Positions 36,701-47,441 of a DNA stretch of 64,000 bases are shown in pieces; the first letter of the stretch is position 1, and every line of letters starts with the position of its first letter. The stretch covers positions 50,204-114,203 of the forward strand of contig JASAMV010002854.1 of assembly GCA_030248065.1 (NCBI GenBank), in the 5' to 3' direction. Source of the DNA: Rhynchonema sp. JSB1_4. Its lineage: Eukaryota > Nematoda > Chromadorea > Monhysterida > Xyalidae. The notes beneath the pieces are model-generated. The model was not told where the DNA came from. It searched no databases and saw only the letters and a list, made by a program, of their open reading frames with translations. A program made the translations under genes and the position numbers.

Positions 36701-37375
36701 TTTATTTTACTAACTTTTAATGAATTCTGGGTAACATTTTTCAGTTTTTTCGTGTTTTTATTTGAGATTAATTATTAATACACAGGTGCGGTTCGCAGTT
36801 TATGCGCTGTGATGTCATTCATGATAAAATACCCACAAGATATCAACTTGTTAATTAAAATTGCTGTTGCTCTCTAACACTCGAAGCTTTTTCCGCATGT
36901 ATAATTTGACTTTCGTGGGAAAGTTAAATAGTAGTTTTTACGTAACATTGAATCCAAGATCAGATGCAGCGGCCAACACCAAAGCAATCTGGAGACTGAT
37001 GTTTGACACTTATTTCGTTGCTGAAGCTGAAGGGACAGGTTGCATGGAAGTTCATTGCACAGCTTTGCTTGGTACTAAACCAACAAGTGCCATTCTCTGA
37101 GACGATGCGCAATCAGTGCGCTATAAATGATGGTACCTAGGGTGTCAAATACATACCTGGCGGTAAATTAAAAAAAATAAATAACTTGACAAGTTACCAT
37201 GTTCCTCAAAAGCATGGACATGCGCGTGGGGGTGGGGCACTGCGTTGGTTTTGTTTCAGTGGTGGGTGAAGACGCAGACACAAGCGTGTCTCCATTGTTA
37301 GAACCCCATAGTGAAATCGAAACACAAAATTGGCCTTATGTCACGATAACCACCGACTCATATATCCTGCCAAAA

Positions 37376-38122
37376 AGTACAGCATCCTTAAACTAACCCC
37401 CACACCTCATTGCGCTCATGTGCGTTGATTACTTGAGAAAAGTCTGATGGTCGACATTTTCTTAGTTAGAACCATTGCTTGCCGGAACTGAAAACTTTCT
37501 GTGGCTGATTTATCCCGGGTTCTCTGTTTGGCGCTTGCGCGATATAAAAGAACGACACAAGAAAGAAAAATGCCCCAAGGGGCATAAAAGAAATATGGTT
37601 CCCTGGCTGACTGGCATAAAAGAACGATACTAGCTTGCACCACTTTGCTGATGTTTCATTAGGCACTGGAATAAACGTAAGTGTGTTCTGAGCTGTTTGA
37701 TACCGAAACAGTAGACATGGAACCATATTCCCGGCGCGAACTCTTTTGAATCAACACCCAGCCGATATCGAAACTTTCGTGCAAACCCACATATTTAGGC
37801 AACTGTTTCTTCTTTTCAACCTCACGACGGTAACTGTGCAGTCTTCGGCTGCGCACGATGGTTCAACAAGGAGAGAAATAAAGAGAATATTGCAATCTTT
37901 CAATATCTCCGTGCCCTGTGTCTCTGGTGGCAAGACAGCACGCGCCGGGAATATGGTTCAATGTCTACTGTTTCGGTATCAAACAGCTCAGAACACACTT
38001 ACGTTTATTCCAGTGCCTAATGAAACATCAGCAAAGTGGTGCAAGCTAGTATCGTTCTTTTATGCCAGTCAGCCAGGGAACCATATTTCTTTTATGCCCC
38101 TTGGGGCATTTTTCTTTCTTGT
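37376..38122. mobile_element. long-TIR element, core orientation 2, with shared left flank
   Basis: 37376-37556 repeats the flank at 32314-32493 in the same orientation. 37557-38122 is the TIR element with the same arms, but the core (about 37738-37932) is the reverse complement of the first copy. The right flanks differ. The THAP-like frame is on + here and is interrupted by a small insertion near CCCACATATTTAGGCAACTG. Confidence 0.65.
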
Positions 38123-38517
38123 GTATACTGTATTTAGATTTACAACAGATATTCAACTGACTATATGATGAAGATTGATTACATTTTGTCCTGTTGCCGT
38201 GTCCTCTTGTTTCTCTTCATTGATCTCTATGCGGTCTCGTCCCATGCTCGCTCATTGACCATCTATTGACATGCGACAAGCGTGTGCACGCAGCGAATAG
38301 AAGAGCAAAACGTGTTGTGTTTGTGAAAGATGTTTATCTTCAACTGTCACTGACAAAAATCTAGTGTTTCCGATTGATGTTTTGGCAACTCCAAATGTAA
38401 CAATCACATGTTGCCCGCAATGCCGGGAACTGTAAGTAAAGTACGGAGCATAATATTGCCTAACTGCATAGTGCATAATATTGTAATATTGCCAAACAAA
38501 TAAATACTGTAAATCTA

Positions 38518-38657
38518 AAGGCCTAACTATACTTCGTTCTCTCAGAGAACAAAGAACAAATTCTCGCGCGCTGATTGGCTGTTGAACATACGTGGACCAA
38601 TCAGCGCGCGAGAATTTGTTCTTTGTTCTCTGAGAGAATGAAGTATAGTTAGGCCTT
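38518..38657. mobile_element. hairpin MITE, copy 1
   Basis: Almost perfect inverted repeat: arms of about 62 bp beginning AAGGCCTAACTATACTTCG around a short loop (GGCTGTTGAACATACGTGG region). A near-identical 130-bp copy is at 48118-48247. No coding capacity. Confidence 0.8.
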
Positions 38658-38689
38658 CACATACGAATACAACAGAAGTGTCATTAGTA

Positions 38690-39441
38690 GGGTTCAAACG
38701 GGATCCCGATCCCAAAGTTTCGGGATACCGAACGGTTTTTGCATCCCGATCCCGACAATTTCAAAATAAATCCCGATCCCGAACTCGCCCTGTGTGCTGT
38801 TTGTAATACATTGTGCGCTTTATAAGTCAGGCAACGTAGCGTGCGTGATTGCACTGTTTTGTGTGTTTGAGCATCGATGATTGTATTTTTTGAGCTGACC
38901 AGTGTAAACAACTTGGAGAAAATAGTTTTGAAATAGAAACCCACATATCAGCCGTGATTGTGGCTTTAGAAGTACTGTTTCTGTGCAAAAGTCCAAGTCG
39001 TGGTCTGGAACCGGTCTCGAAGTTACGAACTCGGCGATAACACCTTCGTGTTTCGCGAGTACGAAAACCCCATAAACGACTTTAACAGTTCTGGTAATCC
39101 AACTTTTCGACTAAATTTTACTTCAGGAAGCACTCTTTCCATACAAAAAGTCATGGTTATGGTCTGGGACCGGTCTCAGACATGGAGTTACGAAGTCGGC
39201 AATCGTGTTTCTTGTGTGCGAAAATACTACCGTGCTAGCTCCGATAAATAATTTCTTTTTGCTCAGTTTGATCTACAAAGAACCTTTAGCTGCTTTCGAG
39301 CGATAACTTTTTAAAAATTGCCCCAAAATCACTTGCTCTTACGTGACAAATAGATATTTCCTCTGATTCGGTCCCGAATCCGGATTCCGAACTTTTCCAA
39401 TCCCGATCCCGATCCTGAACTTGCGATCCCGTTTGAACCCT
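38690..39441. mobile_element. TIR element carrying satellite monomers
   Basis: Ends are TAGGGTTCAAACGGGATC and its complement GATCCCGTTTGAACCCTA, bordered by repeated 'CCCGATCCCGA' words. Inside, 38790-39245 is copy 3 of the satellite-bearing family, ending CTACCGTGCTAGCTCCGATA. The same ends occur on the 130-bp element at 25386-25514. Confidence 0.6.
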
Positions 39442-39539
39442 AGTCATAAGAAGTTGCTGGCATCAAATAAACATATTGTACATTCGAATCCGACGAAAAT
39501 AACTGGAAAAGAATCAACGCACAATTTAATGACAAAAGA

Positions 39540-42500
39540 TCAGTTACTTCGTCCCGATCTCCGTATCTGATCCAACACCCTGTCAATTCGGCTTTTGATC
39601 ACGTGACCCATTTCAGTGCCATCCCCAAACCGCAATCTCACTTTGCACAACAGCACTGCACCCGGATGCAGCCAACATCGATCGATTGAAACATCAGCCA
39701 GCTGGGTCGACTGTGTGTCGCCGATTTGGATGGGGGACGGATGGGTGCAATTGTATCGATCGATAAAGGCATTCACAACCGGTTGTAGGTTGATGCGGTG
39801 ATAAGATCTAGAACTGGAACCACAGATCAGAATTTTCGGTCAACTATGTATGCAGCAGGTTTTTGTTCTTATGAAAAATACAACTTACCCTTTCTTGAAT
39901 TTCCATCCAGTCTTCCCCACCCACACATCCCTGACTTTCCCACCAAACAGCAGCAATCCGTTGTATGATCCAAGCAGTAATGGGGGCCAAGGCATGGGCA
40001 CTTCGCTGGGACGAAGGGGCACGAATTGAAACCCGGTTATCTTCAAAAATGTTTCGTGGCCGGTGGTCGGGAGGAATCTTTTCTGACTTTTTTCTGTCAC
40101 TAATTGTTGCAGTCTACCTTCAAGGGCAGCTCATCCGAGTATCGAAACGTGTATTTGAGCAGATATCTACACGTCGGCGCATTCAACATTGTGATCAATT
40201 CAGTTCCATTGTGGCGCCAGACCCACGCATTCGTTTCATTGACGCACTGGTCGTTGCTGATGTAATCTATAATTGATGCACTTGATCGAATTTGACTTCT
40301 TGAGTATTTTTTCAATTTGAGTTCGAAAACCGTCATCTGACCTTTCTGCCACGAATAGTGCACAGCCCGTCCCGGCCATGTGTACGACACTTCGCACTCA
40401 ACTGGGTGCATCAGCATTTCAACAGTTTCATCATCGATTGAAGGCATTTGCACATGGTACATTCCTGAACGCATCGTATGGAAAGGGTTGCGCAAAAAAC
40501 TGTGCCACAAGCCTTATCGGTTCTACTCAACAATGAATCTCACCATGGTCAGGTTGTTCGTGCAAGAACAGCATCAAATCTCCTGTTTTTGGATTGAGCA
40601 GTCGTTGCACGTCGTTGCGTTCGGTCAATGCTGCATGCTTGACAGCGCACGACCAGCGACCTTCCATTTTCCCGCTGCCACAATGGGCGCTTTTGTGCGC
40701 CTGACATTGGAACATTATAGCTAATTCTTCTTATCAAGAACTCTCAAAATGACTAGATTACTGCTCAAAACAATCCCCTTTTCTCTCACCCACCCCCAAG
40801 CGCCCAATGACTCACAATGACTGTCAGCTGCCGTTGACCGTTCACGTCCAAACCCGCAGCCGTCGACATCTTGAGCTCGGTGTATTGGACACAAATGACC
40901 AGCTCGCGAACCTCGTCAAACAGAACGATCCACCGTGAACCCGTCAAATGTTGTTGCGCTTGTGTTTTGACAGGGAATTCAGCGAGATCCTGGCCTTCGA
41001 ACTCTGCGACTGCGCTTGTTTCTGACTGGAGTGCTTTCAAAGCGATGGAAGGACTCTTTTTGGCGGTTCGACTCCTGGAAAGACTGCGACACGCACTTCT
41101 AATTCAGGTGATAAATGACAGCATACCAGCAAATTGTGGATACAAATTGAAGACTGACCTCGGCCAGAACAGTTCAGTGACGTGACATGACAGTTCTTCG
41201 CAGTCAACTTGTTCAGGATCAATAGCGGTGTGCGTTCCTGCTTCGTACTTTGACGTGAGTTTCTGAACTAAGCCTATGTTTAAGCTGGTTTTTAACTGAG
41301 CTAATTCTGTGAAGCTACGTATACATAATTATTAAAAATGTACTTCACTCATGTGCTTTCATTCTTCAAACCTTATTCATCCATATCAACTTTGCGCGAT
41401 GTTTGTGTCCCGTTCTGCCACGTCTGATCTGCCATTCTGCCATCGGTCGGCCAGAAATCAGCCAGTCGAGAACGTGACCCTTATTTTGCCGCTGATCAGA
41501 CTGATTGGCAACCACCGAGCAGTCGGTGATTAATTGTCGCATCAAATCGTAGCACGTTTCGAAACGACATTCACTTGGGTCGACGTTCACAGTTTCGACT
41601 AAAGAAGTGAAGGCCTGGTTCGTTCTTTAGTTATTTGATCTGAGTTTCAAGTTGTGAAAGAGAACTCACACAACACGTCTTTATGTGAACTTCTGCACAT
41701 CGATTCAATTGTGGGCCACTTTATGAGATTCGGCAGTATTTTCGGATGCACCGTGAAATTCCTTTCGAAAGCGTCAATCACCAACAGACGATTGTGCGAT
41801 CTCGTTTGCGAACGACTGTTTCTGTGCAATAGAAGGTCACGAACCCCGGAACGCCTTCTATAGGTACTACATACATACGCTTGGTTTTAGCCGAAATGCA
41901 AATGTTAGCTCCATGGACTCTCAAATTCTGGGTTTACCGCGTTCTAGAATAATATACAATTTCCGTTGTAAATGACAAATACTGCATACCTGTTCCTGCC
42001 GTTTGGTTTTGCAACTGCTGCTTTGATGGCACTGAGTTCGCTGCGTATGCGTGCACACATACGGAATAGACGGTTGATTGTCATCACAAAAGTCGTTTTC
42101 TCCTCGACCAATAGTGGATGTTCGTTAATTCTGAATTGCTCTACAACACGTTTGAGCTGTTTCGCACATGTGCTCGTGCTGTAGTTGAAGATGTAGTCCA
42201 AGGAGGCTTGCAGCTTCAGCAGCTCGGTGCGAGCCTTGACATTAGTGCATCGTTGCGACCAGGTTTGTATTGACGTTGCTGGTTCATGTATTTCGTCGCG
42301 GATATGGTACGCCAAGATAGTGATATTGCCAGGAATGCCGATTTCGTGCGAATCCACCAGCCGAGTGTTTGCTTGCAGATGACGCGCGTAGTAGTAGGCG
42401 TCTGAAATGAACCATTAATCGTCTCCGCGATTGCATTTTGGCCTCGGCTTCATCGTTATCAAAACGTATATGACCAATGTGACTATAGGCTTTGGCGACG

Positions 42501-43390
42501 GCGAGAGAAACGCCGGCGAGAGATTAAGTGATCATGAAAGGAAATCCATTCATAACGCACACCAAGAACAACTGCGCGCCATTGCGAAAGGAAAACCAAC
42601 CGCATTGGTTTTCTCCATCGAACAGAAGCATTTGATAGCAAGGTGAGTCTGGCAACATTTGTTTGATATCCTGTTTGCAAGAGTTCATGATGACTGACAC
42701 TATAAGCACTGCCCTGTCAAAGTTTTCATGAAAAACCGTTGTCATACTGGTGGTTATCAGTCAGATGAATCCCCCCCCCCCGAAGAAGCCCCACTGGGGA
42801 CATATTCGGAAGTTTGTCTGAATAAGTCCCCATCTATGGACATTTTAAATGTTTCACGGGGGCTCATTCGAGAAATTATTTTTTGAAATCCGGAACCCAG
42901 GGTGAATCACAAACAAGCCCCTGGGAGACCTACTGTAATTGGCACTCTCCGGTAAGCAAAGAAATCCGATAAGTAATTACTTACTGACCAACAAGGTTAC
43001 TTGGAAACATTTGAAGTCTTGATTGCAGCCGCGCAGGATTTTCTGCAAAGAGACCAAACCAATTTACCAGAGAACGAAGTTTACTTTGTTCCAGCGAAGA
43101 TACAGCAGCTTCAACTCTGAAAGTTCTCGCTAAACTCAGACTGGCACACTACGGTACTATACGACCTTCAAGATCCCTTTTTGCCACGTCGTCTGAAAGG
43201 GCTCGTCGCGATGTTGCAGGTCAAGTGTCAGCTCATTGTACACGGTCATGACGATGTCGTGGGCTTTTTTAAGTTTCTTCTTCTGATTTGCTGACAATGA
43301 TGGTTTTCTGCCACGTTTCATGTCCCGTTGGGCTCTCAAAATTCCGGCGTTAAGTTCCTCTTCCAACGCGCTATTTTCCATTTTCAACAA
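39540..43390 (-). CDS. 785-aa protein of unrecognised family, paralogue 2
   Basis: Thirteen exons: 43390-43166, 43042-42989, 42670-42601, 42401-41990, 41821-41670, 41598-41372, 41262-41159, 41074-40816, 40700-40544, 40464-40342, 40266-40118, 40040-39889, 39813-39540. All phases agree. Exons 2, 3, 5, 9, 10, 11 and 12 have exactly the lengths of those in the 818-aa gene. The best conserved blocks are CYQMLLFDGENQC, IGIPGNITILAYHIRDE, GHVLDWLISGRPMAEWQIRR, LLNPKTGDLML, NETNAWVWRHNGTELI and VPMPWPPLLLGS. The N-terminal exon and the Ser/Thr linker before residue 500 diverge most. Start could be Met1 or Met4. Function unknown; as in paralogue 1, an N-terminal OB-like fold is only suspected. Confidence 0.8.
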
Positions 43391-44104
43391 TTTAGATCAG
43401 ATTTGTATCTGAAATTTGAGCTCATTTATGACTGAAAAATTCCACGTGACCTGACCAGGACCAACTTTAATACCGGTGTTAGGAACTACTAATTTCTCCG
43501 TCAGTTGCAAATCGGCTCAATATGTTTTTGATTGATATTCACGTATATTCAGTCAGTTTTGTATCACGGGAGCTCTTGAATACTCGCCGACTTCAAATAT
43601 ATACATACATACAACCACGTGCACACAGACAAGTACTGTAAAGTGTTGCAGAGAAGAGTCATAGTCCCGGATAAGCAACATCAGTGAGCAAAGCTTATCT
43701 TGAAGTCCACCCGGACGAGAGACAACTCCACATGCCGCATGACCGAGCTTAATATTTTTCAGAAAAACGTTGTTTCTGCTCTTCAACAACAGTCCTACTG
43801 CACATAGTACAATTGATATCATTGCACATTCCACCTTGCGTCATGATCACGAATGTGAGCCACACATACATACAAACCAGATTATAATTCAGCTGGATTT
43901 CATTATTTGGACCTATGTATGTAATTGACCAAATTTCATCATCAGATGATCTGATGTTTACGTGCGTTCTCTTCTTTCGCATGTTTTTTCATTTTACATA
44001 GATTAATGATATGCAAGGACGTCCAGTCAACTGAATAGGGCACTGAATCACTAAAGTAAAACAAGAAATATGAACTAGTACTATGCGCATTCGAGCATAT
44101 TCGG

Positions 44105-44195
44105 GCGTTTTCACTCTTGGTATCCGATGCAACATTGGGTCAATCCTGCACTTGATCACGTGACCCATTTCAGTGCCGTTCCCAAATCGCCATAA
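44105..44195 (-). pseudogene. fragment of the 785/818-aa gene family (last exon)
   Basis: On - it reads RFGNGTEMGHVIKCRID, matching RFGDGTEMGHVIKSRID of the terminal exon of both neighbours. Nothing of the preceding exon remains, and it is abutted by a TSP1-gene fragment. Confidence 0.6.
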
Positions 44196-44285
44196 ATGAC
44201 GTTGGCATGAAGCACTGGGTTCGTTATCGTTGCAGCCTACAAACATCCCGACAGGGGCCAAAAAACCACTCGCGCCACCCCGCGC
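44196..44285 (+). pseudogene. fragment of the TSP1-gene (F') last exon
   Basis: 'ATAAATGACGTTGGCATGAAG' and 'AACATCCCGACAGGGGC' match the last exon of the TSP1 gene at 46957-47030 with several differences. The fragment is out of context and too short to encode a domain. Confidence 0.6.
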
Positions 44286-44424
44286 TCCACAACTACATAC
44301 AGTGCATTAGCGTATTCGAAATATGAAAATCGACTTGAGTAACAAAAAGTGCAACAGAATCAATGTTGATGCCAGAAGAAAGCACAAGCAAAATTCTATC
44401 CATGTCATGTGATGCTTCACTTCA

Positions 44425-45590
44425 CAGTTCCCGTTGGTTGTGTCAGAGTTGGGCAAAAAAAATTTTTTTAAACATTTTTTTTGAAAAAAAAGGGTTTTTG
44501 AAAAAAATGTTTTTTAAAAAAATTTTTTTTTAATTTTTCGGGGGAACAAAATGTTCCAAAACGTCCAAAAGTGGCCTTTTTGGGGGTTATTTTTTGTCAT
44601 TTTTTCTCAAGGGTCGAAAAATTTTCTTCACAAAATCACTTTTGGGGCATGTATTTGGTATCTAAGATGCCCCAAATGATGTTATTATATATCAGAGTGT
44701 CCATTATCGTCAACGCCTTCATCGCCAATCCAAGTGCGTTATCCTAACACACTGTGTAACAATTCTTCACGCTCGCATTTAGGGCTGATCTGCAATTCGC
44801 AAACAAACCACATGATGATAGAGCACTGTTGACACGCCGATTCAGCACCCCAAAAAATCTAATATCCGCTCATTTTCAGAAAAAATTTTTGCCCGTTTTG
44901 ATCCCAAAAATGGCAATTTTCAGAAATGCCGCCGTGACCCGATCGATACCTTTGCTCATGTATGCTGCAAAGTGAGATTGCGATTATTATACCTCCCCGT
45001 GATACATGAGACACAGTATGCATGTACTTACATGGTACTTTGATGTCATACCCCATCGGGTCGGTCATATACGACTGATTCAGCGACCCGACAAGTATTT
45101 CTGCAGCTTACATATATTCTCAATTCTGTATGGTTTATGAGTGAATCTTGCTTATTCGACCACAAATCGTTGTGTCTGATACCACAGAGCAGTAATCATA
45201 GGTCCAGAACAAGCACAGACTGTTGGATCGCATCGAAATGGCGTAAGCACCACCCTTCAAAAGTGATGCAAATCAAGTCACAAAAGTGACTTGTCAATTA
45301 AAGTTGCATTTTTTCGCGACTTTGCGCGTTTTTTAGGCAAATTTGGTAAAATTTCCCCGAATCTGAGACTTTTATAAAAAAAATTTTTTTAAAAAAAAAC
45401 TTGTTTAAAAAATTTTTTTTCCAACTCTGGGTTGTGTATCGTCAAATGCAACGTTGTCCTGTCATACAAATTCCAAATGACCGAATGTGAGCTCTTCCTA
45501 CATTTTTTCCTACAAGTTGAAGCTGAATCTAGAATGCCGGCAAGCGTTTTCCCACGTGTGTTTGCATTTGCATCACGTCCTGTCGCGCCC
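44425..45590 (-). pseudogene. ubiquitin-like gene copy G', split by a hAT-like insertion
   Basis: 45430-45590 (-) encodes NLYDRTTLHLTI, matching NLYDKATLDLTI at the end of the ubiquitin-like gene to the right. Its last codons and stop lie across a transposon insertion at 44425-44443. Upstream sequence has decayed. The fragment order F', G' repeats the order of the intact genes F, G. Confidence 0.6.
44444..45429. mobile_element. hAT-like element, 986 bp, non-autonomous
   Basis: Ends CAGAGTTGGGCAAAA and CCAACTCTG. It is flanked by an exact 8-bp direct repeat GGTTGTGT (44436-44443 and 45430-45437), the target-site length of hAT elements. The borders are long A/T runs. No transposase ORF is seen. 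Confidence 0.75.
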
Positions 45591-45728
45591 ACGCGAAATC
45601 TCTGAATTTACAATTATAACTTTCGAACAATTTTGAACTACTCAGGCCGAACATAACGCAACACAACACTACCACAAAGTTGGGCCATAATTGTTTAGTA
45701 GTCAGTCAATGCAAATCGACAAACTCTG

Positions 45729-45840
45729 GTCGTCAACTCAAGCCGCCCTGAATCAGGGACAGAAGTTACATACATACATACGACATGCAATACATCAGGG
45801 CTGAGTTGGCGACGAGAGTTGAATATGTGCGTTGACGACA
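45729..45840. repeat. short TIR element, GTCGTCAAC family (copy 3)
   Basis: Ends GGTCGTCAACTCAA and CGTTGACGAC, with an inner pair CCCTGAATCAGGG / CATCAGGGC. Diverged relative of 2157-2235 and 26719-26796. It lies just upstream of the TSP1 gene. Confidence 0.45.
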
Positions 45841-45871
45841 TAAATATTAGCCTAACGTTGGCGTCAAAATA

Positions 45872-47124
45872 ATGCCACATCCGACCAAATCGTCCGTTTT
45901 GCTAATTTTCTGCATCGCTGGCGCTTCATGCGTTTCCGATACATCGAAACTGCTGTCGGCGCACGCAAAATTTTGCAATGACAAATCGAAAATGATGCTG
46001 CCCAACTGTGCAACGTGGGTGACCGAAACGGAAACGTTGAAAGCTTGCAAACTGAAATGTGTCGAACAGAGTTTGTTGGGTGACCACCAGCAACTGCACT
46101 GTCGGTGGGTCGTTTCTGACTTGTCGTTTTCTTGCTGGGATCGGGCAATAGGTCCAAAACAACTGGCGAGTGTACAACTTGAGCTTTCCCTGACGAGGGC
46201 AATCATTATTGCCGAAATATTGGAATAGCAATAAATGAAAAATTCCACTTCGTTCTCAAAAAGAATTCAACCAGCAAGACAATTGCAGTCAAATTTTGTG
46301 GAATTGAAGGTCGGGAACATACTACGGATTTGACGACAATGGCAAATCAACGCAGAACTGTGTGCTGTGCGCGCACACATTGAGGGGACTGGGGATCCCC
46401 CTAGTGGAACATGACGGAGCGCACTATTTTGATGGGGAAGGCTGTGAAACATCGACAACAACGCCAACGATAAAGACGACTGAAGCAACCACACCAACGA
46501 CAACAACAATAAAGGAAACGAATCCGCCAAAGAAAGGTGTGAAACGCGTGCGATTTACCTTCTTGGCAATTATACAGTAATGAAACATGGACGTTGCCTG
46601 CGCGTGTCGTTGATATATCAACAGCCCGACTGCCACCAAAAGTTGGGATTATGGTAAACTCAACGGTATTCGTTGTTTGGCAGTGTTGTGCGATAAAGTT
46701 CCACCATAAAGTTTGGCTGGCGTAAATCTTGGGCTTTTACGCTGGTCCAAAATCGTGGGACTTTATTTAATTCCATTGATGCAAACAAGGTTCGCTTGAA
46801 AATGTTTCAGTGGACTGCGCATACACATGGGGTCACTGGACATCATGCAGCGTGACCTGCATGAATGAATGGGGCACTAAACAGGGACGGGTGAAAGTTT
46901 TGCGGGCACCAGAAAACGGCGGCCAGGCCTGTCCGACCACGACAACAACAAGACGATGTATAAATGACGTTGGAATGAAGCACTGCGTTCGTTGCACCCC
47001 TGAAAACATCCCGACAGGCTGTACGGCTTACATGTGTGATTGTTGTCGTGGTGGGCGACGCAATTATGCCAAGTGTCAGTTTGCTCCAAACATTCACCGT
47101 GTTGGCAAGGGTTGCGCCTGTTGA
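45872..47124 (+). CDS. secreted thrombospondin type-1 domain protein (F)
   Basis: Model: 45872-46104, 46310-46536, 46811-47124; phases agree and give 257 aa. Residues 1-21 (VLLIFCIAGASC) form a signal peptide. A Cys-rich N-terminal part (about residues 22-76) is followed by a segment with YYGFDDNG and CVLC, and a Thr-rich linker with many TTT runs (likely O-glycosylated). A TSP1 repeat follows (WGHWTSCSVTC from about residue 160, then a GR and later Cys). The C-terminus has many Cys (CDCC, ending GCAC). TSP1 proteins act outside cells as matrix or adhesion factors. The second acceptor (ATTGAAG, 46309) is weak. If it is wrong, exon 1 runs on to TAG 46226-46228 as a 118-aa secreted protein and exon 2 would need a frameshift. 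Confidence 0.6.
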
Positions 47125-47441
47125 GAGCAAATTGTTTTTGTTTTTTCTTCACCGCGTTGATTATGCAGGTCAAGATCAACCAAGTTTCTAAGTTTTCGCT
47201 GATTTTTTATAACACCTCAGATTCAACAAATATTGCGATAAGCAACAAATTCATATTTTTATTGAGAAAGAATGAAAAGCGCACAATACACAAATAAACT
47301 GCATTGGTGTAGGTTGATGGATGAAACGTGAATGATCGAAAGACGACGTGAGGTTCACAAGGTTCCACATAGCCGGTTGACGGCGGAAGACCCCGCAGCA
47401 AAGAGCTACGCCCGCCACCATGGTGTTCCACGTGCTATACG

